From Mycolicibacterium sp. MU0050 (GTDB taxonomy: Bacteria > Actinomycetota > Actinomycetes > Mycobacteriales > Mycobacteriaceae): a stretch of 64,000 nt of DNA. Numbering within the stretch: position 1 is the first letter of the stretch; each line of letters begins with the position of its first letter. The DNA lies in assembly GCF_963378085.1 (NCBI RefSeq), contig NZ_OY726395.1:4960001-5024000 (forward strand), read 5' to 3'. This document shows positions 34,049-43,157 of this stretch, piece after piece. Below the pieces are notes generated by a model, which was given only the letters and a program-made list of their open reading frames with translations, did no database searches and was not told where the DNA came from. A program made the translations under genes and the position numbers.

Positions 34049-35632
34049 TTGCCCGAGCAGCCCGTCGGTCGAGAAACCCCGTCCGCACCGGATTTCGACA
34101 CCATCGTCGACGTGCTCGTCGTGGGTTCCGGCGGTGGCATCGCCGGCGCCTACACGGCCGGGCGGGAAGGTTTGTCGGTGCTGCTGGTGGAGGCCACCGA
34201 TCGGTTCGGCGGCACCACCGCCTACTCCGGCGGCGGGGGCATGTGGTTCCCGTGCAACCCGGTGCTGCAACGCGCCGGCAGCGACGACACCCTCGAGGCC
34301 GCCCTGACCTACTTCCGGGCCGTCGTCGGCGACCGGACCCCGGCCGAACTTCAGCAGGCCTACGTTCACGGCGGTGCCGGGTTGATCGAGTACCTGGAGC
34401 AGGATCCCGGCTTCGAGTTCATGGTGCTGCCCTGGCCGGACTACTACGGCTCGGCGCCGGGCGCCCGCAACGACGGGATGCGGCACACGATTCCGGTGCC
34501 GCTGCCCGACGCCGACCTGGGCCGGTACGCCGGGCTGGTGCGGGGCCCGCTCGACACCGATCGGCTGGGCCGTCCGGCACCCGACGTGCTGGTCGGGGGT
34601 CGCGCCCTGGTGGGCCGGTTCCTGGCGGCGCTCGACAAGCTGCCGAACGTGTCCTGCTGGCGCAACGCGCCGCTGGCCGACCTGATCGTCGAGGACGGCC
34701 GGGTGGTGGGCGCGGTGGTGCACCGGGACGGCACGCCGGTGCGGGTGCACGCCCGCCGCGGCGTGCTGCTCGCCGCGGGCGGGTTCGAGCAGAACCCGGC
34801 GATGCGCGCGCAGTACGGGGTGCCCGGCAGCGCCGCCGATACCATGGGCGGGCCCGGCAGTACCGGCGCGGCGCACCGGGCGGCGATCGCGGTCGGCGCC
34901 GACACCGATCTGATGGATCAGGCCTGGTGGTCCCCCGGCATGACGCACCCGGACGGGCGCTCGGCGTTCGCGTTGTGGTTCACCGGCGGCATCTTCGTCA
35001 ACCAGGACGGGCAGCGCTTCGTCAACGAGTCGGCGCCCTACGACCGGATCGGCCGGGAGGTGCTCCGGCAGATCGACGCCGGGCAGACCACGCTGCCGTT
35101 CTGGATGGTCTACGACGACCGGGCCGGCGCCGTCCCGCCGGTGGGCGCCACCAACGTGTCCATGGTCGACCCCGAGGAGTACCGCAAGGCCGGGCTGTGG
35201 CACAGCGCGGACAGCCTCGACGAACTGGCCGCGGCGATCGGGGTGCCGGCGGACCGGCTGGCCGCCACGATCGACCGCTTCAACCGATACGCGGCCCTGG
35301 GCGTGGACGAGGACTTCGGCCGCGGCGACGAGCCCTACGATCGCTCGTTCACCGACGGCGCGTGTCCCCTGATACCCATCGACACCCCGCCCTATCACGC
35401 TGCCGCGTTCGGCCTTTCGGACCTGGGCACCAAGGGCGGCCTGCGCACCGACGTGCACGCGCGGGTGTTGTTCCCCGGCGGTGCGCCGGTGCCCGGGCTC
35501 TACGCCGCCGGCAACACCATGGCGGCCGTCAGCGGCACCACCTATCCCGGCGGGGGCAACCCCATCGGGGCCTCGATGTTGTTCAGCCACCTCGCCGCCC
35601 TGGACATGGTGGCCGCGGGGACCCGCTCGTGA
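34049..35632 (+). CDS. KstD-like FAD-dependent 3-ketosteroid dehydrogenase
   Basis: This 527-aa protein starts at TTG 34049 with GGAAGGA upstream. It has VLVVGSGGGIAGAYTA (FAD), GGTTAYSGGGGMWFP, LMDQAWWSPGM and a C-terminal FGLSDLGTKGGLRT with TTYPGGGNPIGASM. It belongs to the same superfamily as KstD but lacks the YRNSY and DLGTCGG segments (it reads DLGTKGG), so its site or substrate probably differs. The thioesterase gene downstream overlaps it by 4 bp (GTGA). Confidence 0.88.
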   Translation: MPEQPVGRETPSAPDFDTIVDVLVVGSGGGIAGAYTAGREGLSVLLVEATDRFGGTTAYSGGGGMWFPCNPVLQRAGSDDTLEAALTYFRAVVGDRTPAELQQAYVHGGAGLIEYLEQDPGFEFMVLPWPDYYGSAPGARNDGMRHTIPVPLPDADLGRYAGLVRGPLDTDRLGRPAPDVLVGGRALVGRFLAALDKLPNVSCWRNAPLADLIVEDGRVVGAVVHRDGTPVRVHARRGVLLAAGGFEQNPAMRAQYGVPGSAADTMGGPGSTGAAHRAAIAVGADTDLMDQAWWSPGMTHPDGRSAFALWFTGGIFVNQDGQRFVNESAPYDRIGREVLRQIDAGQTTLPFWMVYDDRAGAVPPVGATNVSMVDPEEYRKAGLWHSADSLDELAAAIGVPADRLAATIDRFNRYAALGVDEDFGRGDEPYDRSFTDGACPLIPIDTPPYHAAAFGLSDLGTKGGLRTDVHARVLFPGGAPVPGLYAAGNTMAAVSGTTYPGGGNPIGASMLFSHLAALDMVAAGTRS

Positions 35633-36240
35633 CCCGGGACCTCACCCCGGACGAGAAGCGGCACAGCGAGGCCCTCTACGCGCCCGTGGCGGCGGCCCTG
35701 CGCGAACTCATCGACGTCACGATCCGCAGCGACGTCGACGACGCGGACGTCCGGCGGGCCCAAGCCTTGATCGAGGAGGCCGCCGGGCTGCTGGGCTCGC
35801 GACTCGACCCCGGACCTCCCAGCTCGCGCAGCGGCCCCGACGGTCGCCCGCTGACCTGGGGCAACGTGGCGTTCGGCGTCCGCAATGCCATTGCCTTCCC
35901 CCTGCAGATCGAACGTGCCGAAAACGGCCGCGTCACCACCGATTTGAACCTCGGTGCGCCCTACGAGGGGCCGGCGGGCCACTTGCACGGCGGGATATCG
36001 GCGCTGATTCTCGACCATGTCCTCAGCGCCACCGCGCACCGCCCCGAAGCGCCGGCCTTCACCGGGACGCTGACGCTGCGTTACGTCGCGCCCACCCCGC
36101 TGGGGCGGGTGCGGGCCGAGGCTTGGACCGACCGTGAGGAACGGGGGAAGACCTTCGCGGTGGGCCACCTGCTCGACGCCGCGGGGCCGGTGACCGTGCG
36201 GGCCGAGGGGGTGTTCATCCGGCCCAGGCCCCCGCAGTGA
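35629..36240 (+). CDS. Acyl-CoA thioesterase, PaaI/4HBT hotdog fold
   Basis: This 203-aa protein has a single hotdog domain in its C-terminal two-thirds, with AGHLHGGISALILDHVLSATA as the active-site helix region and TGTLTLRYVAPTPLGRVRAEA following. This is the PaaI layout. It should hydrolyse an acyl-CoA in the catabolic pathway. GTG 35629 overlaps the KstD-like stop. Confidence 0.85.
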   Translation: MTRDLTPDEKRHSEALYAPVAAALRELIDVTIRSDVDDADVRRAQALIEEAAGLLGSRLDPGPPSSRSGPDGRPLTWGNVAFGVRNAIAFPLQIERAENGRVTTDLNLGAPYEGPAGHLHGGISALILDHVLSATAHRPEAPAFTGTLTLRYVAPTPLGRVRAEAWTDREERGKTFAVGHLLDAAGPVTVRAEGVFIRPRPPQ

Positions 36241-36251
36241 CCGGTCGTGGC

Positions 36252-36262
36252 CCGCTGAGCGG
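36252..36262. promoter_or_regulatory. Copy 7 of the recurring inverted-repeat motif (CCGCTGAGCGG)
   Basis: A perfect inverted repeat CCGCT-G-AGCGG between the thioesterase and the secreted-protein gene, 68 bp before the latter. Confidence 0.55.
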
Positions 36263-36330
36263 ACACCTCGCTCGCGCTCAGGCACCACGGCGTGTTTAGT
36301 TGGGCCACAAGCCAGTCCTAGGAGCAGGCG

Positions 36331-36840
36331 ATGTTGCGTGTACCCGCAGTTCTGACCGCCGCCGTCGTCGGGGCACTCGGCGGCGCGGCGACCGGCGCCG
36401 AGGCGCGCGCCAACCCCGCCTGGGGCATCAACGGAACCTACGTCGCCACGTCCAACGGTGAGTGGGCACGCAAGAACGAGGTGTTCTACGACCAGGCCAG
36501 CCTGCGCAGCACGTGGACCGTCAGCACCTCGTGCAGCTATCCGGGCGAGTGCACCGGAACGGTGCACAGCGACTGGGGCTGGACAGCGCCGATCTACGCG
36601 CGAAGCGGCGTCTGGTACGTCAAGCACACCATCGAGGACTGGGTACCGTGCCCGGACGGCAGCACCGCCCCGGGTCTGCAGACATTCCGGTTCAAGCCGA
36701 TGACGCCGGAGGGCGCCAACGCCGACCCGACGTCGACGACCCTGGTCGGCGAGGACATCACCACCTCGCCCAGCGGCGCCTGCGGTGTCAACAAGCCGGT
36801 CTACATCAACATGCCGTTCAAGCTCGTCAAGGTCGCCTGA
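36331..36840 (+). CDS. Secreted protein of unknown function
   Basis: This 169-aa protein has an N-terminal signal peptide (MLRVPAVLTAAVVGALGGAA, cleavage after an Ala-rich stretch near EARA). The mature part has four Cys (CSYPGECTG, WVPCPDG, SGACGVN), likely forming two disulfides, and is beta-rich and Trp/Thr-rich. Such proteins of about 170 aa are common and uncharacterised in mycobacteria, often next to mce operons. The mce operon ends 36 bp after it on the other strand. Confidence 0.82.
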   Translation: MLRVPAVLTAAVVGALGGAATGAEARANPAWGINGTYVATSNGEWARKNEVFYDQASLRSTWTVSTSCSYPGECTGTVHSDWGWTAPIYARSGVWYVKHTIEDWVPCPDGSTAPGLQTFRFKPMTPEGANADPTSTTLVGEDITTSPSGACGVNKPVYINMPFKLVKVA

Positions 36841-36876
36841 GCCAAACCCGTTGCGCCGCTGTGGCACCCGCGCGCC

Positions 36877-38388
36877 TCACCGGGGCATCAGGTCCTCCCA
36901 GCTCTGTGGCTCCGGGCTCGTCAGGTTCGTTTGACTGAACACCGCGCCGTCCGGGGTGGCGTACTGACCGGTTCCCGGGTTGTACGTGGTGACCGCGACC
37001 GACGGCCCCTCGGGCCCGGGGACGTGGCCGCTCGGCGTCGCGGGAAGCGCCCCCTCGGCCGGGACGGGTGCCGGCCCCGGCAGCGGAGTGCCCTCGGCGG
37101 GGCCGAAGATCTGCGCGTCGGGAGTGACCCGAGCATCCGGCGCCACCCCCTGGGCGATGAGACCGGGATCGAGCGGGTACGGCCCCAGGACATGTTGGCG
37201 CATCGCCAACGGCCGGAAGGGTTCGTCGCTCTCACAGATCTCCACCGTCGGCGCGCGTTTGCCCGGCTTGGACATGCAGGGGTAGTTGCGCGCCCCGCGC
37301 ACCCCGATCGGCGAGTCCTGCGGAAGCTTGCAGTAGAGCCCGTCGGGAGTGTCCACATCGGTCAGATCGGTCGGCGAGCGCCACGACGACGGCGGCAGGA
37401 AACCGACAGTGCACGCCGGCGGGTCACCGAGGGTCACGGTGAATTCGGCCAATGCCAGGCCGGTCGGGTTGTTCAGCGACGATCCGTAGGACTGGGTCGC
37501 CGCCAGGTAGGGCGGCAGCAACACCAGTAGCTGCTCGATCGACGGGTGGTAGGTGACGCCGATCTGCCCGACGGTGGTCAGGTTGGCCAGCAGCACCGGC
37601 AGCGTCGGCTTCACCTGGCTGAGCAGCCGCGTCGCTTCGTCGGCGGCGCCGGAACCGGTGCGCAGGATTGTGCGCACCTCTGCGTCGCGGGCGTCGAGCT
37701 GTCCGGTGATGCCGGCCAGGCTGCGCGCCCAGGTCCGGATCGCGTCCACGCTTTCGACCTGACCGTCGAGCAGCGGGCGGCTGTCGTCGATCAGCGTCCG
37801 GGTGTGCGCGGCCGTGTCGTTCAGGTCGCCGGCCAGCCGGGCCGAGGAATCGAGCAACACCCCGAGGTCGTGTCCCGTTCCGTTGAGCGCCTTGAAGGAT
37901 TCGTCGAGCAGCCCGGTGAGTTTCCCGGTGGGGATGCTGCCCACCAGGTCGTTCATCCGGTCGAGCATCGGCCCGACCGGTTGCGGCAGCGCGGAGGGGC
38001 CGGCGACGATCACCGATCCGTCGTGCAGGTAGGGACCGCTGTCGGTCCGCGGCAACAGATCGACGTACTGTTCGCCCACCGCCGACACGCTGAGCACCTT
38101 CGCATCCAGATCGGCGGGGATCTTCGGCGAGGTCTTCAGCGACAAGGTTGCCTCGGCGCCGTCGCGGGTCGGGCGGATCTCGACCACCTTGCCCACCTCG
38201 ATCCCGCGGTAGGTGACGTTGGAGAACTGGTACAGGCCACCCGTCCCGGGCAGCTGGAGTGTCACCGAGATCCGTCCGATGCCGAGCAGCACCGGAGCCT
38301 GCAGGTAGACGAAGAACATGGTGCCGAGGCCGAGCATCGAGGCGATCGCAAAGATGGCCAGCTGGGTCCGGACAAATCGCGTCAACAT
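36877..38388 (-). CDS. mceF: MceF, Mce-family protein of the lipid/steroid importer
   Basis: This 503-aa protein is the last of the mce operon. It has an N-terminal transmembrane helix (IFAIASMLGLGTMFFVYL) followed by the Mce/MlaD domain (GLYQFSNVTYRGIEVGKV) and a long helical region. The C-terminal 100 residues are Pro/Gly/Ala-rich and low complexity. Mce proteins A-F form a periplasmic tunnel from the YrbE permease through the cell envelope. The start ATG 38388 shares its A with the stop of mceE (TGATG). Confidence 0.92.
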   Translation of the reverse strand: MLTRFVRTQLAIFAIASMLGLGTMFFVYLQAPVLLGIGRISVTLQLPGTGGLYQFSNVTYRGIEVGKVVEIRPTRDGAEATLSLKTSPKIPADLDAKVLSVSAVGEQYVDLLPRTDSGPYLHDGSVIVAGPSALPQPVGPMLDRMNDLVGSIPTGKLTGLLDESFKALNGTGHDLGVLLDSSARLAGDLNDTAAHTRTLIDDSRPLLDGQVESVDAIRTWARSLAGITGQLDARDAEVRTILRTGSGAADEATRLLSQVKPTLPVLLANLTTVGQIGVTYHPSIEQLLVLLPPYLAATQSYGSSLNNPTGLALAEFTVTLGDPPACTVGFLPPSSWRSPTDLTDVDTPDGLYCKLPQDSPIGVRGARNYPCMSKPGKRAPTVEICESDEPFRPLAMRQHVLGPYPLDPGLIAQGVAPDARVTPDAQIFGPAEGTPLPGPAPVPAEGALPATPSGHVPGPEGPSVAVTTYNPGTGQYATPDGAVFSQTNLTSPEPQSWEDLMPR

Positions 38389-39575
38389 CAGCCCTGGCCT
38401 CCCTCGGGTGCCGGCGGCGCCGCCGGTTCGGGCGGAATGGTCGCCACTTCCTCGGGCCGCGGTGTCAGCGGTGCCTTGAGCGGGTCCCGGGTGTACGTCG
38501 AGTACCAGGGGTCCCCCGGCGCCGGCACCAGCGAGGCGCCCGGTTCACCCCACCGCGTGCCGAGGAGCAGGCCACGTTTGAGGCGCGAGATGGTGAAGTC
38601 GAAGACGATGAACTGGTTCATGTAGTCGCCGCGGATGCCGCGGTCGATGAACTCCTGCGTATAGGGATAGGTGGGCAGGTAGGCCAGCGCGGTCGCCAGA
38701 TCGGAGCCGACATCGGCGAGCGCGCGCACCGTCGGTTCCAGGTTCTCCAGGTTCCTGACGATGTCGGCCTGCGACTCGTCGAGCAATTGCGTTGCGGTGT
38801 CGCTGAATTCACCCAGTTTTCGTAGCGCCGTGGTGAGGCGGGGGCGCTGCGCGTTGAGCACCTCCAACGCCCTGGGGATGCGATCCAGCGCCGCGACGAG
38901 CACCTCGCGCTCGTCGGCAAATGTGCCCGCCAGCCGTTCCAGCTCCGTGATCGAAGAGATGATGTTGTCGTGCTGGTTGTCCAGCAACCCGACCACCTTG
39001 TTCATTCTGGTGACCAGGTCGCGAATCTGCGGTTGGCGGCCGTCCAGGGCGGCGTTGAAGTTGTCGATGATGCCGCCGATGTGGGTGAGCCCACCGCCGT
39101 TGACGACCACCGACAACGACGACAGCGTCTGCTCGGTGGACGGGTACGTGGAGGACCGGTTCACCGGAATGGTGGACCCGGCGGGCAGCCGCCCGGTCGG
39201 CTCTTCGCCGACGGGCGGATCCAGGGCAAGGTGCATCGAGCCGAGGAGGCTGGTCTGCCCCACCGTGGCGACGGCGTTCGCCGGCACCACCGCGTCGGGC
39301 TGCACCGACAACTCCACGTCGGCACGCCAGTTGTCCACCGTCATCTTGCGCACGGCGCCCACCACGACGTCGTTGATCATGACCGGTGAATTCGATTCCA
39401 GCGTACCGATATTGGCGATCTGGACGCGATAGCTGATGGCGTCGCCGCCGGTGCCGACGGTGCCGGGCAGCGGTAACGAGTTCAGCCCGTCGAACGCGCA
39501 GCCGGACAGCACCACGGCGCCGGAGCAGACGGTGGCCAACACCCGCGCGGACCGCACCCGCCAACGCCGGGTCAT
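38388..39575 (-). CDS. mceE: MceE lipoprotein (LprN type)
   Basis: This 395-aa protein has a signal peptide ending in the lipobox LSGC (Cys26), so it should be a lipid-anchored envelope protein, followed by the Mce domain (VQIANIGTLESNSPVMINDVVVGAV) and a long helical part. The tail is Pro-rich. ATG 39575 overlaps the mceD stop (ATGA). It is the usual lipoprotein of the operon. Confidence 0.92.
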   Translation of the reverse strand: MTRRWRVRSARVLATVCSGAVVLSGCAFDGLNSLPLPGTVGTGGDAISYRVQIANIGTLESNSPVMINDVVVGAVRKMTVDNWRADVELSVQPDAVVPANAVATVGQTSLLGSMHLALDPPVGEEPTGRLPAGSTIPVNRSSTYPSTEQTLSSLSVVVNGGGLTHIGGIIDNFNAALDGRQPQIRDLVTRMNKVVGLLDNQHDNIISSITELERLAGTFADEREVLVAALDRIPRALEVLNAQRPRLTTALRKLGEFSDTATQLLDESQADIVRNLENLEPTVRALADVGSDLATALAYLPTYPYTQEFIDRGIRGDYMNQFIVFDFTISRLKRGLLLGTRWGEPGASLVPAPGDPWYSTYTRDPLKAPLTPRPEEVATIPPEPAAPPAPEGGQG

Positions 39576-41053
39576 GGTGTTGCTCCGGTCGCGGTGCTCG
39601 CCGGCGCTTCGGCGGGCAGCAGCATCTCGGTCAGACTGGTGGCGGCCGGCGCTGCCGGCGGCGGGGCGGGCACCCCCGGCGGGATCGGGGCGCCGGGATA
39701 CAACGCCGGATGCCGGTGCGCGGGCAGGCCGTCGGGCGTATAGGCACCGGCCGGTGGGGCCGGATCGAACCACCCCGGTGGCGGCGGCGAATCACCGCCG
39801 GCGCCCGTGTACGCCGACACGGCGGGTCCGATCTCCGGGGCGGCGGGGGCCGTCCCGGCGCCACCGGGAGCGAGCGCGGGATCGGAATAGATCACGTTCT
39901 TGGGGGCGGGTCCCAGGTAGGCGTTGAACGGCAGCGGCACGTAGTTGAAGTTCATCAGCCGCAATGCCGGTCCCAGGTACTCCGCGCAGGCCTTGGCCGA
40001 CTCCGCGGCGGTGACGTTCTCGACTGCGGCGATCGAGGAGCAGATCGCCTGCAGCGGGTCAGCGAAGTTGTTGATCGCAAACGACCCCCGCGGCCCACCG
40101 GTGTCCGGGTTGTAGATGTTGTAGCCGTTCACCAGCGCATTCGGCGCGGCATGCAGGACGTTCTTGACCACCATGCTGTTGTCGGACAGCACCTGCGTGA
40201 CGTTGGCCAGTCGCTGCATCTGCTCGGCGGTCTGGTCACGCGAGCCCGCGATGAACCGCTGCACCTTGCCCGCGGCCTGGGACAACTCGGTGATGGCCGA
40301 GTCCAGGTCCGAACGGCCGCCGTCGATGACGCTGGTGACGTCGGCGAGCCGATCCTGGAATTGCACGATCTGGGCGTTGCTGTCCCGCAGCGCGCTGACG
40401 AACACCTGAAGGTTCTCGATGGTGGCCGCGATGTCGCCGCTGCCTTGCCCGAGGACCCGTCCCACTTCGGACAGTTCGGTGACGGTCTGCCGGAGCCGGT
40501 CGCCGTTGCCCGCCATTGCGTCGGCGGCGGTGTCGATGAATCGTCCGAGCGAGGTGTCCGACACCCCGCTCTCCGGCCCCAGTTCGGTGGCCAGCCGCGT
40601 GAGCTGTTCCTTGATCTGATCCCATTCCACCGGGATGGCGGTGCGGTCCTCACCGATCTCACCGCCGTCGGGCATCACCTCGCCGCTCGCCTGTGGGTCG
40701 GCACCGTAGGCGGGCGTCAGTTGGACGTAGCGGGCCGAGACCAGGTTCGGCGCCACGATGACCGCCTTCGCGTCGGCGGGGACCGGGACGTCGCGGTCCA
40801 CGTGCAGCGTCAGCCGGGTGCGGGTCCCCAGCGCCTCGATGTCCTTGATGGTGCCCACGCGCACGCCGACGACGCGCACCTCGTCCCCGGGATAGATGGC
40901 CGTGGCCGACTTGAAGTACGCCACGATTGTCTTGGGACCCAAGAACTTCTGGTACTTCAGGTACCCCGCGCCCACGACGAGGCCCAGCACCAGCGCGGTG
41001 AGCAAATACCTCTTGGCCCGCGGACCGAGCCGCCAGTTGGCGATCATGGTCAT
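39572..41053 (-). CDS. mceD: MceD, Mce-family protein
   Basis: This 493-aa protein has an N-terminal transmembrane helix (YLLTALVLGLVVGAGYL), the Mce domain (ATAIYPGDEVRVVGVRVGTI), a helical barrel part, and a long Pro/Ala-rich tail of about 110 residues. Start ATG 41053 overlaps the mceC stop by 4 bp; a second in-frame ATG follows two codons later. It is a structural tunnel subunit. Confidence 0.92.
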   Translation of the reverse strand: MTMIANWRLGPRAKRYLLTALVLGLVVGAGYLKYQKFLGPKTIVAYFKSATAIYPGDEVRVVGVRVGTIKDIEALGTRTRLTLHVDRDVPVPADAKAVIVAPNLVSARYVQLTPAYGADPQASGEVMPDGGEIGEDRTAIPVEWDQIKEQLTRLATELGPESGVSDTSLGRFIDTAADAMAGNGDRLRQTVTELSEVGRVLGQGSGDIAATIENLQVFVSALRDSNAQIVQFQDRLADVTSVIDGGRSDLDSAITELSQAAGKVQRFIAGSRDQTAEQMQRLANVTQVLSDNSMVVKNVLHAAPNALVNGYNIYNPDTGGPRGSFAINNFADPLQAICSSIAAVENVTAAESAKACAEYLGPALRLMNFNYVPLPFNAYLGPAPKNVIYSDPALAPGGAGTAPAAPEIGPAVSAYTGAGGDSPPPPGWFDPAPPAGAYTPDGLPAHRHPALYPGAPIPPGVPAPPPAAPAATSLTEMLLPAEAPASTATGATP

Positions 41054-42126
41054 CCTCCGGGAATACCGTTGTAGGGGAAGGGAAATTCAGCGCGTGGCCC
41101 GGCGTTGTCGGGTGGCTGGCCGGCGTTCACACCGCGGCGGAATCCCAGCGCGTAGTCGAGGAACGGCTGGATTGCCGCCCCCGGCAGCATGTTGGCCGGG
41201 AAACCGTTGTAGTAGAACCCGTTGTTCACCGCTTCACCTTGCGTCAGTTGGTACTTCCGCAAGCCGTCGAGGGATTTCTCCAGGTTGTCCCGGTTGCGCT
41301 CGAGCATCTCGGCGACCCGGTTCAGTTGGTCGAGGGTCGGCGCCAGTTCGTGCTCGTTGTCGTCGACCAGCCCGGAGAGGTGCCGGGCCACCGCCGTGGC
41401 GTTGCCCAGCAGCGTGACGATCGCGTGCCGTCGCTCGTGCAGCACACCGAGCAGGTCGTTGGCGTTGAGGATCAACCGGTTCACCTGATCGCTGCGCTCG
41501 GACAGGATTCCGGTGACGTCGCCGGCGGCGCTGAGCAGCCTGCCCAGCGACTCGTTGCGGTTGTTCAGCGACTTCGACAACCGGCTCACGCCGTCGAAGG
41601 TGGGCGCCAGTTGCGGGGCCATTCGCTCGATGGTCTCCGACAACGTATCCAGCGACTGGTTGATGGCCGCGGTGTCGGTGTCGGCGGTGTTCGAGGTGAA
41701 CTCGTCGAGGGCGTCGGTCAACGAGTACGGCGCGGCGGTGCGCGACGCCGGGATGACACCGAGGGCGCCGAGACTGCCGCTGCCGCGCGGTTCGACCACC
41801 AACACCCGCTCCCCCAGGATGGTGCCGATGCTGATGTGCGCCTCGGTGTCCTGGCCGAGGCGCACCTTGCTGTTGACGGCGAACGTCACCAGCGCCTTGC
41901 CGCGGTCGATCTCGACATCGGACACCGATCCCACGGTGACGCCGGAAACCTTCACCTCGTTGCCGGCGGTCAGGCCGCCCGCCTCGGCGAACACGGCCTG
42001 ATACCGGACCGAGGTCGCCATCGACAGCAATTGCTGGGGCTGCAGCCCGACCGCGATGATCAACGCGATGAGCACCAGACCGATGAAACCGGAACGGATC
42101 AGGGCAGATCCTCGATATTTCAGCAT
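41050..42126 (-). CDS. mceC: MceC, Mce-family protein
   Basis: This 358-aa protein has a transmembrane helix (GFIGLVLIALIIAVGL) and an Mce domain (FAEAGGLTAGNEVKVSGVTVGSV), then a helical region rich in Leu/Asn/Asp. It lacks the long Pro tail of MceD/F and is shorter. The start codon overlaps the mceB stop (TGATG). Confidence 0.92.
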   Translation of the reverse strand: MLKYRGSALIRSGFIGLVLIALIIAVGLQPQQLLSMATSVRYQAVFAEAGGLTAGNEVKVSGVTVGSVSDVEIDRGKALVTFAVNSKVRLGQDTEAHISIGTILGERVLVVEPRGSGSLGALGVIPASRTAAPYSLTDALDEFTSNTADTDTAAINQSLDTLSETIERMAPQLAPTFDGVSRLSKSLNNRNESLGRLLSAAGDVTGILSERSDQVNRLILNANDLLGVLHERRHAIVTLLGNATAVARHLSGLVDDNEHELAPTLDQLNRVAEMLERNRDNLEKSLDGLRKYQLTQGEAVNNGFYYNGFPANMLPGAAIQPFLDYALGFRRGVNAGQPPDNAGPRAEFPFPYNGIPGG

Positions 42127-43157
42127 CAGGGTTCCGCGCACCTTCCGGTGTTCTGGATGATCCAAGGGAAGTAGGCCGTACGCCCCTCCAGGTCCGACAC
42201 TCGCATCGAGATGCCACACAGGTAGAGATTCAGCCAGCTGCCGTACGAGCCCAGGCGCACCAGCTTCCGATAGTTCTGCGGGGTCTTCTGCAGCGCGAGG
42301 TCGAGCCGGGCAAGGTCCGTCTCGTTCGACAACAGCGGGGCCAGCCGGGTCAGCTGATCGACGGTGCCCGACAGCGGCGGGCGGGCCTCGGTGAGCAGTT
42401 CGGCCAGCGAGGCCGTGCCGTTGTCCAGCGCGGTGATGGCCTCCCCGATCGGGTCGCGTTCTTCGGCCAAGCCGCTCACCAGGCGTTCGAGCCCGTCCAC
42501 CGCGCCGGAGAACTTGGTGCCGTCCTTGGCGAGCACGGCCAACGTCTCATCGAGACTCGCGATGAGCCGCTCGACGGTCTGACCGTTGTCCGCCACGGCG
42601 TTGGTGAACGACGACGTCCTGGCGAACAGCGACTCGAAATCGCCGCCCTGCCCCTGCAGGATCTGGATCAACGACGTGGTCAGCGTGTTGACGTCCTGCG
42701 GATCGAGGCCCCGGATGACCGGTTTCAGGCCGCCGAGCAACAGGTCGAGATTCAGCGCGGATTCGGTTCGGTCGAGTCCGATCAATGATCCCGGCGGTTG
42801 GATCTGAGCGGTCCCGGGCTCGTCGAGCAGTTCCAGGTAGCGGTCGCCGACGAGGTTGAGGTAGCGGACCGCGACCCTGGTGGCCTCGGTGAGCCTGATG
42901 TGGTCGTCGGCGTCGAAGCGCACCAACACGGTGTTGTCGGATTGCAGCGCCACGTCACGCACGGTGCCCACCCGGATGCCGGACACCCGCACCGAATCCC
43001 CGGTCTTCAGGCTGGAGGAGTCCTCGAACAGCGCCGAGTAGCCGTTGGTGGAACCGGCCCGGTATTGGCTGAAGATGACGAACAGGCCGACGGTCAACAG
43101 CACCATGGTGATCGCGAAGGCGCCGAACTTGGTTGCGGTGGCTGCCAATCCGCTCAT
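42126..43157 (-). CDS. mceB: MceB, Mce-family protein
   Basis: This 343-aa protein has a transmembrane helix (AITMVLLTVGLFVIFSQY), the Mce domain (LFEDSSSLKTGDSVRVSGIRVGTV) and a helical C-terminal part with a Cys pair (YLCGISMRV, TGRCAEP). ATG 43157 overlaps the mceA stop (ATGA). Confidence 0.92.
   Translation of the reverse strand: MSGLAATATKFGAFAITMVLLTVGLFVIFSQYRAGSTNGYSALFEDSSSLKTGDSVRVSGIRVGTVRDVALQSDNTVLVRFDADDHIRLTEATRVAVRYLNLVGDRYLELLDEPGTAQIQPPGSLIGLDRTESALNLDLLLGGLKPVIRGLDPQDVNTLTTSLIQILQGQGGDFESLFARTSSFTNAVADNGQTVERLIASLDETLAVLAKDGTKFSGAVDGLERLVSGLAEERDPIGEAITALDNGTASLAELLTEARPPLSGTVDQLTRLAPLLSNETDLARLDLALQKTPQNYRKLVRLGSYGSWLNLYLCGISMRVSDLEGRTAYFPWIIQNTGRCAEP

Noticed and set aside
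33928..36240. A 770-codon frame that ends as the thioesterase
   Set aside because: Its first three-quarters are an Arg-rich shadow of the KstD-like gene. Only the last 203 codons, from GTG 35629, are real.
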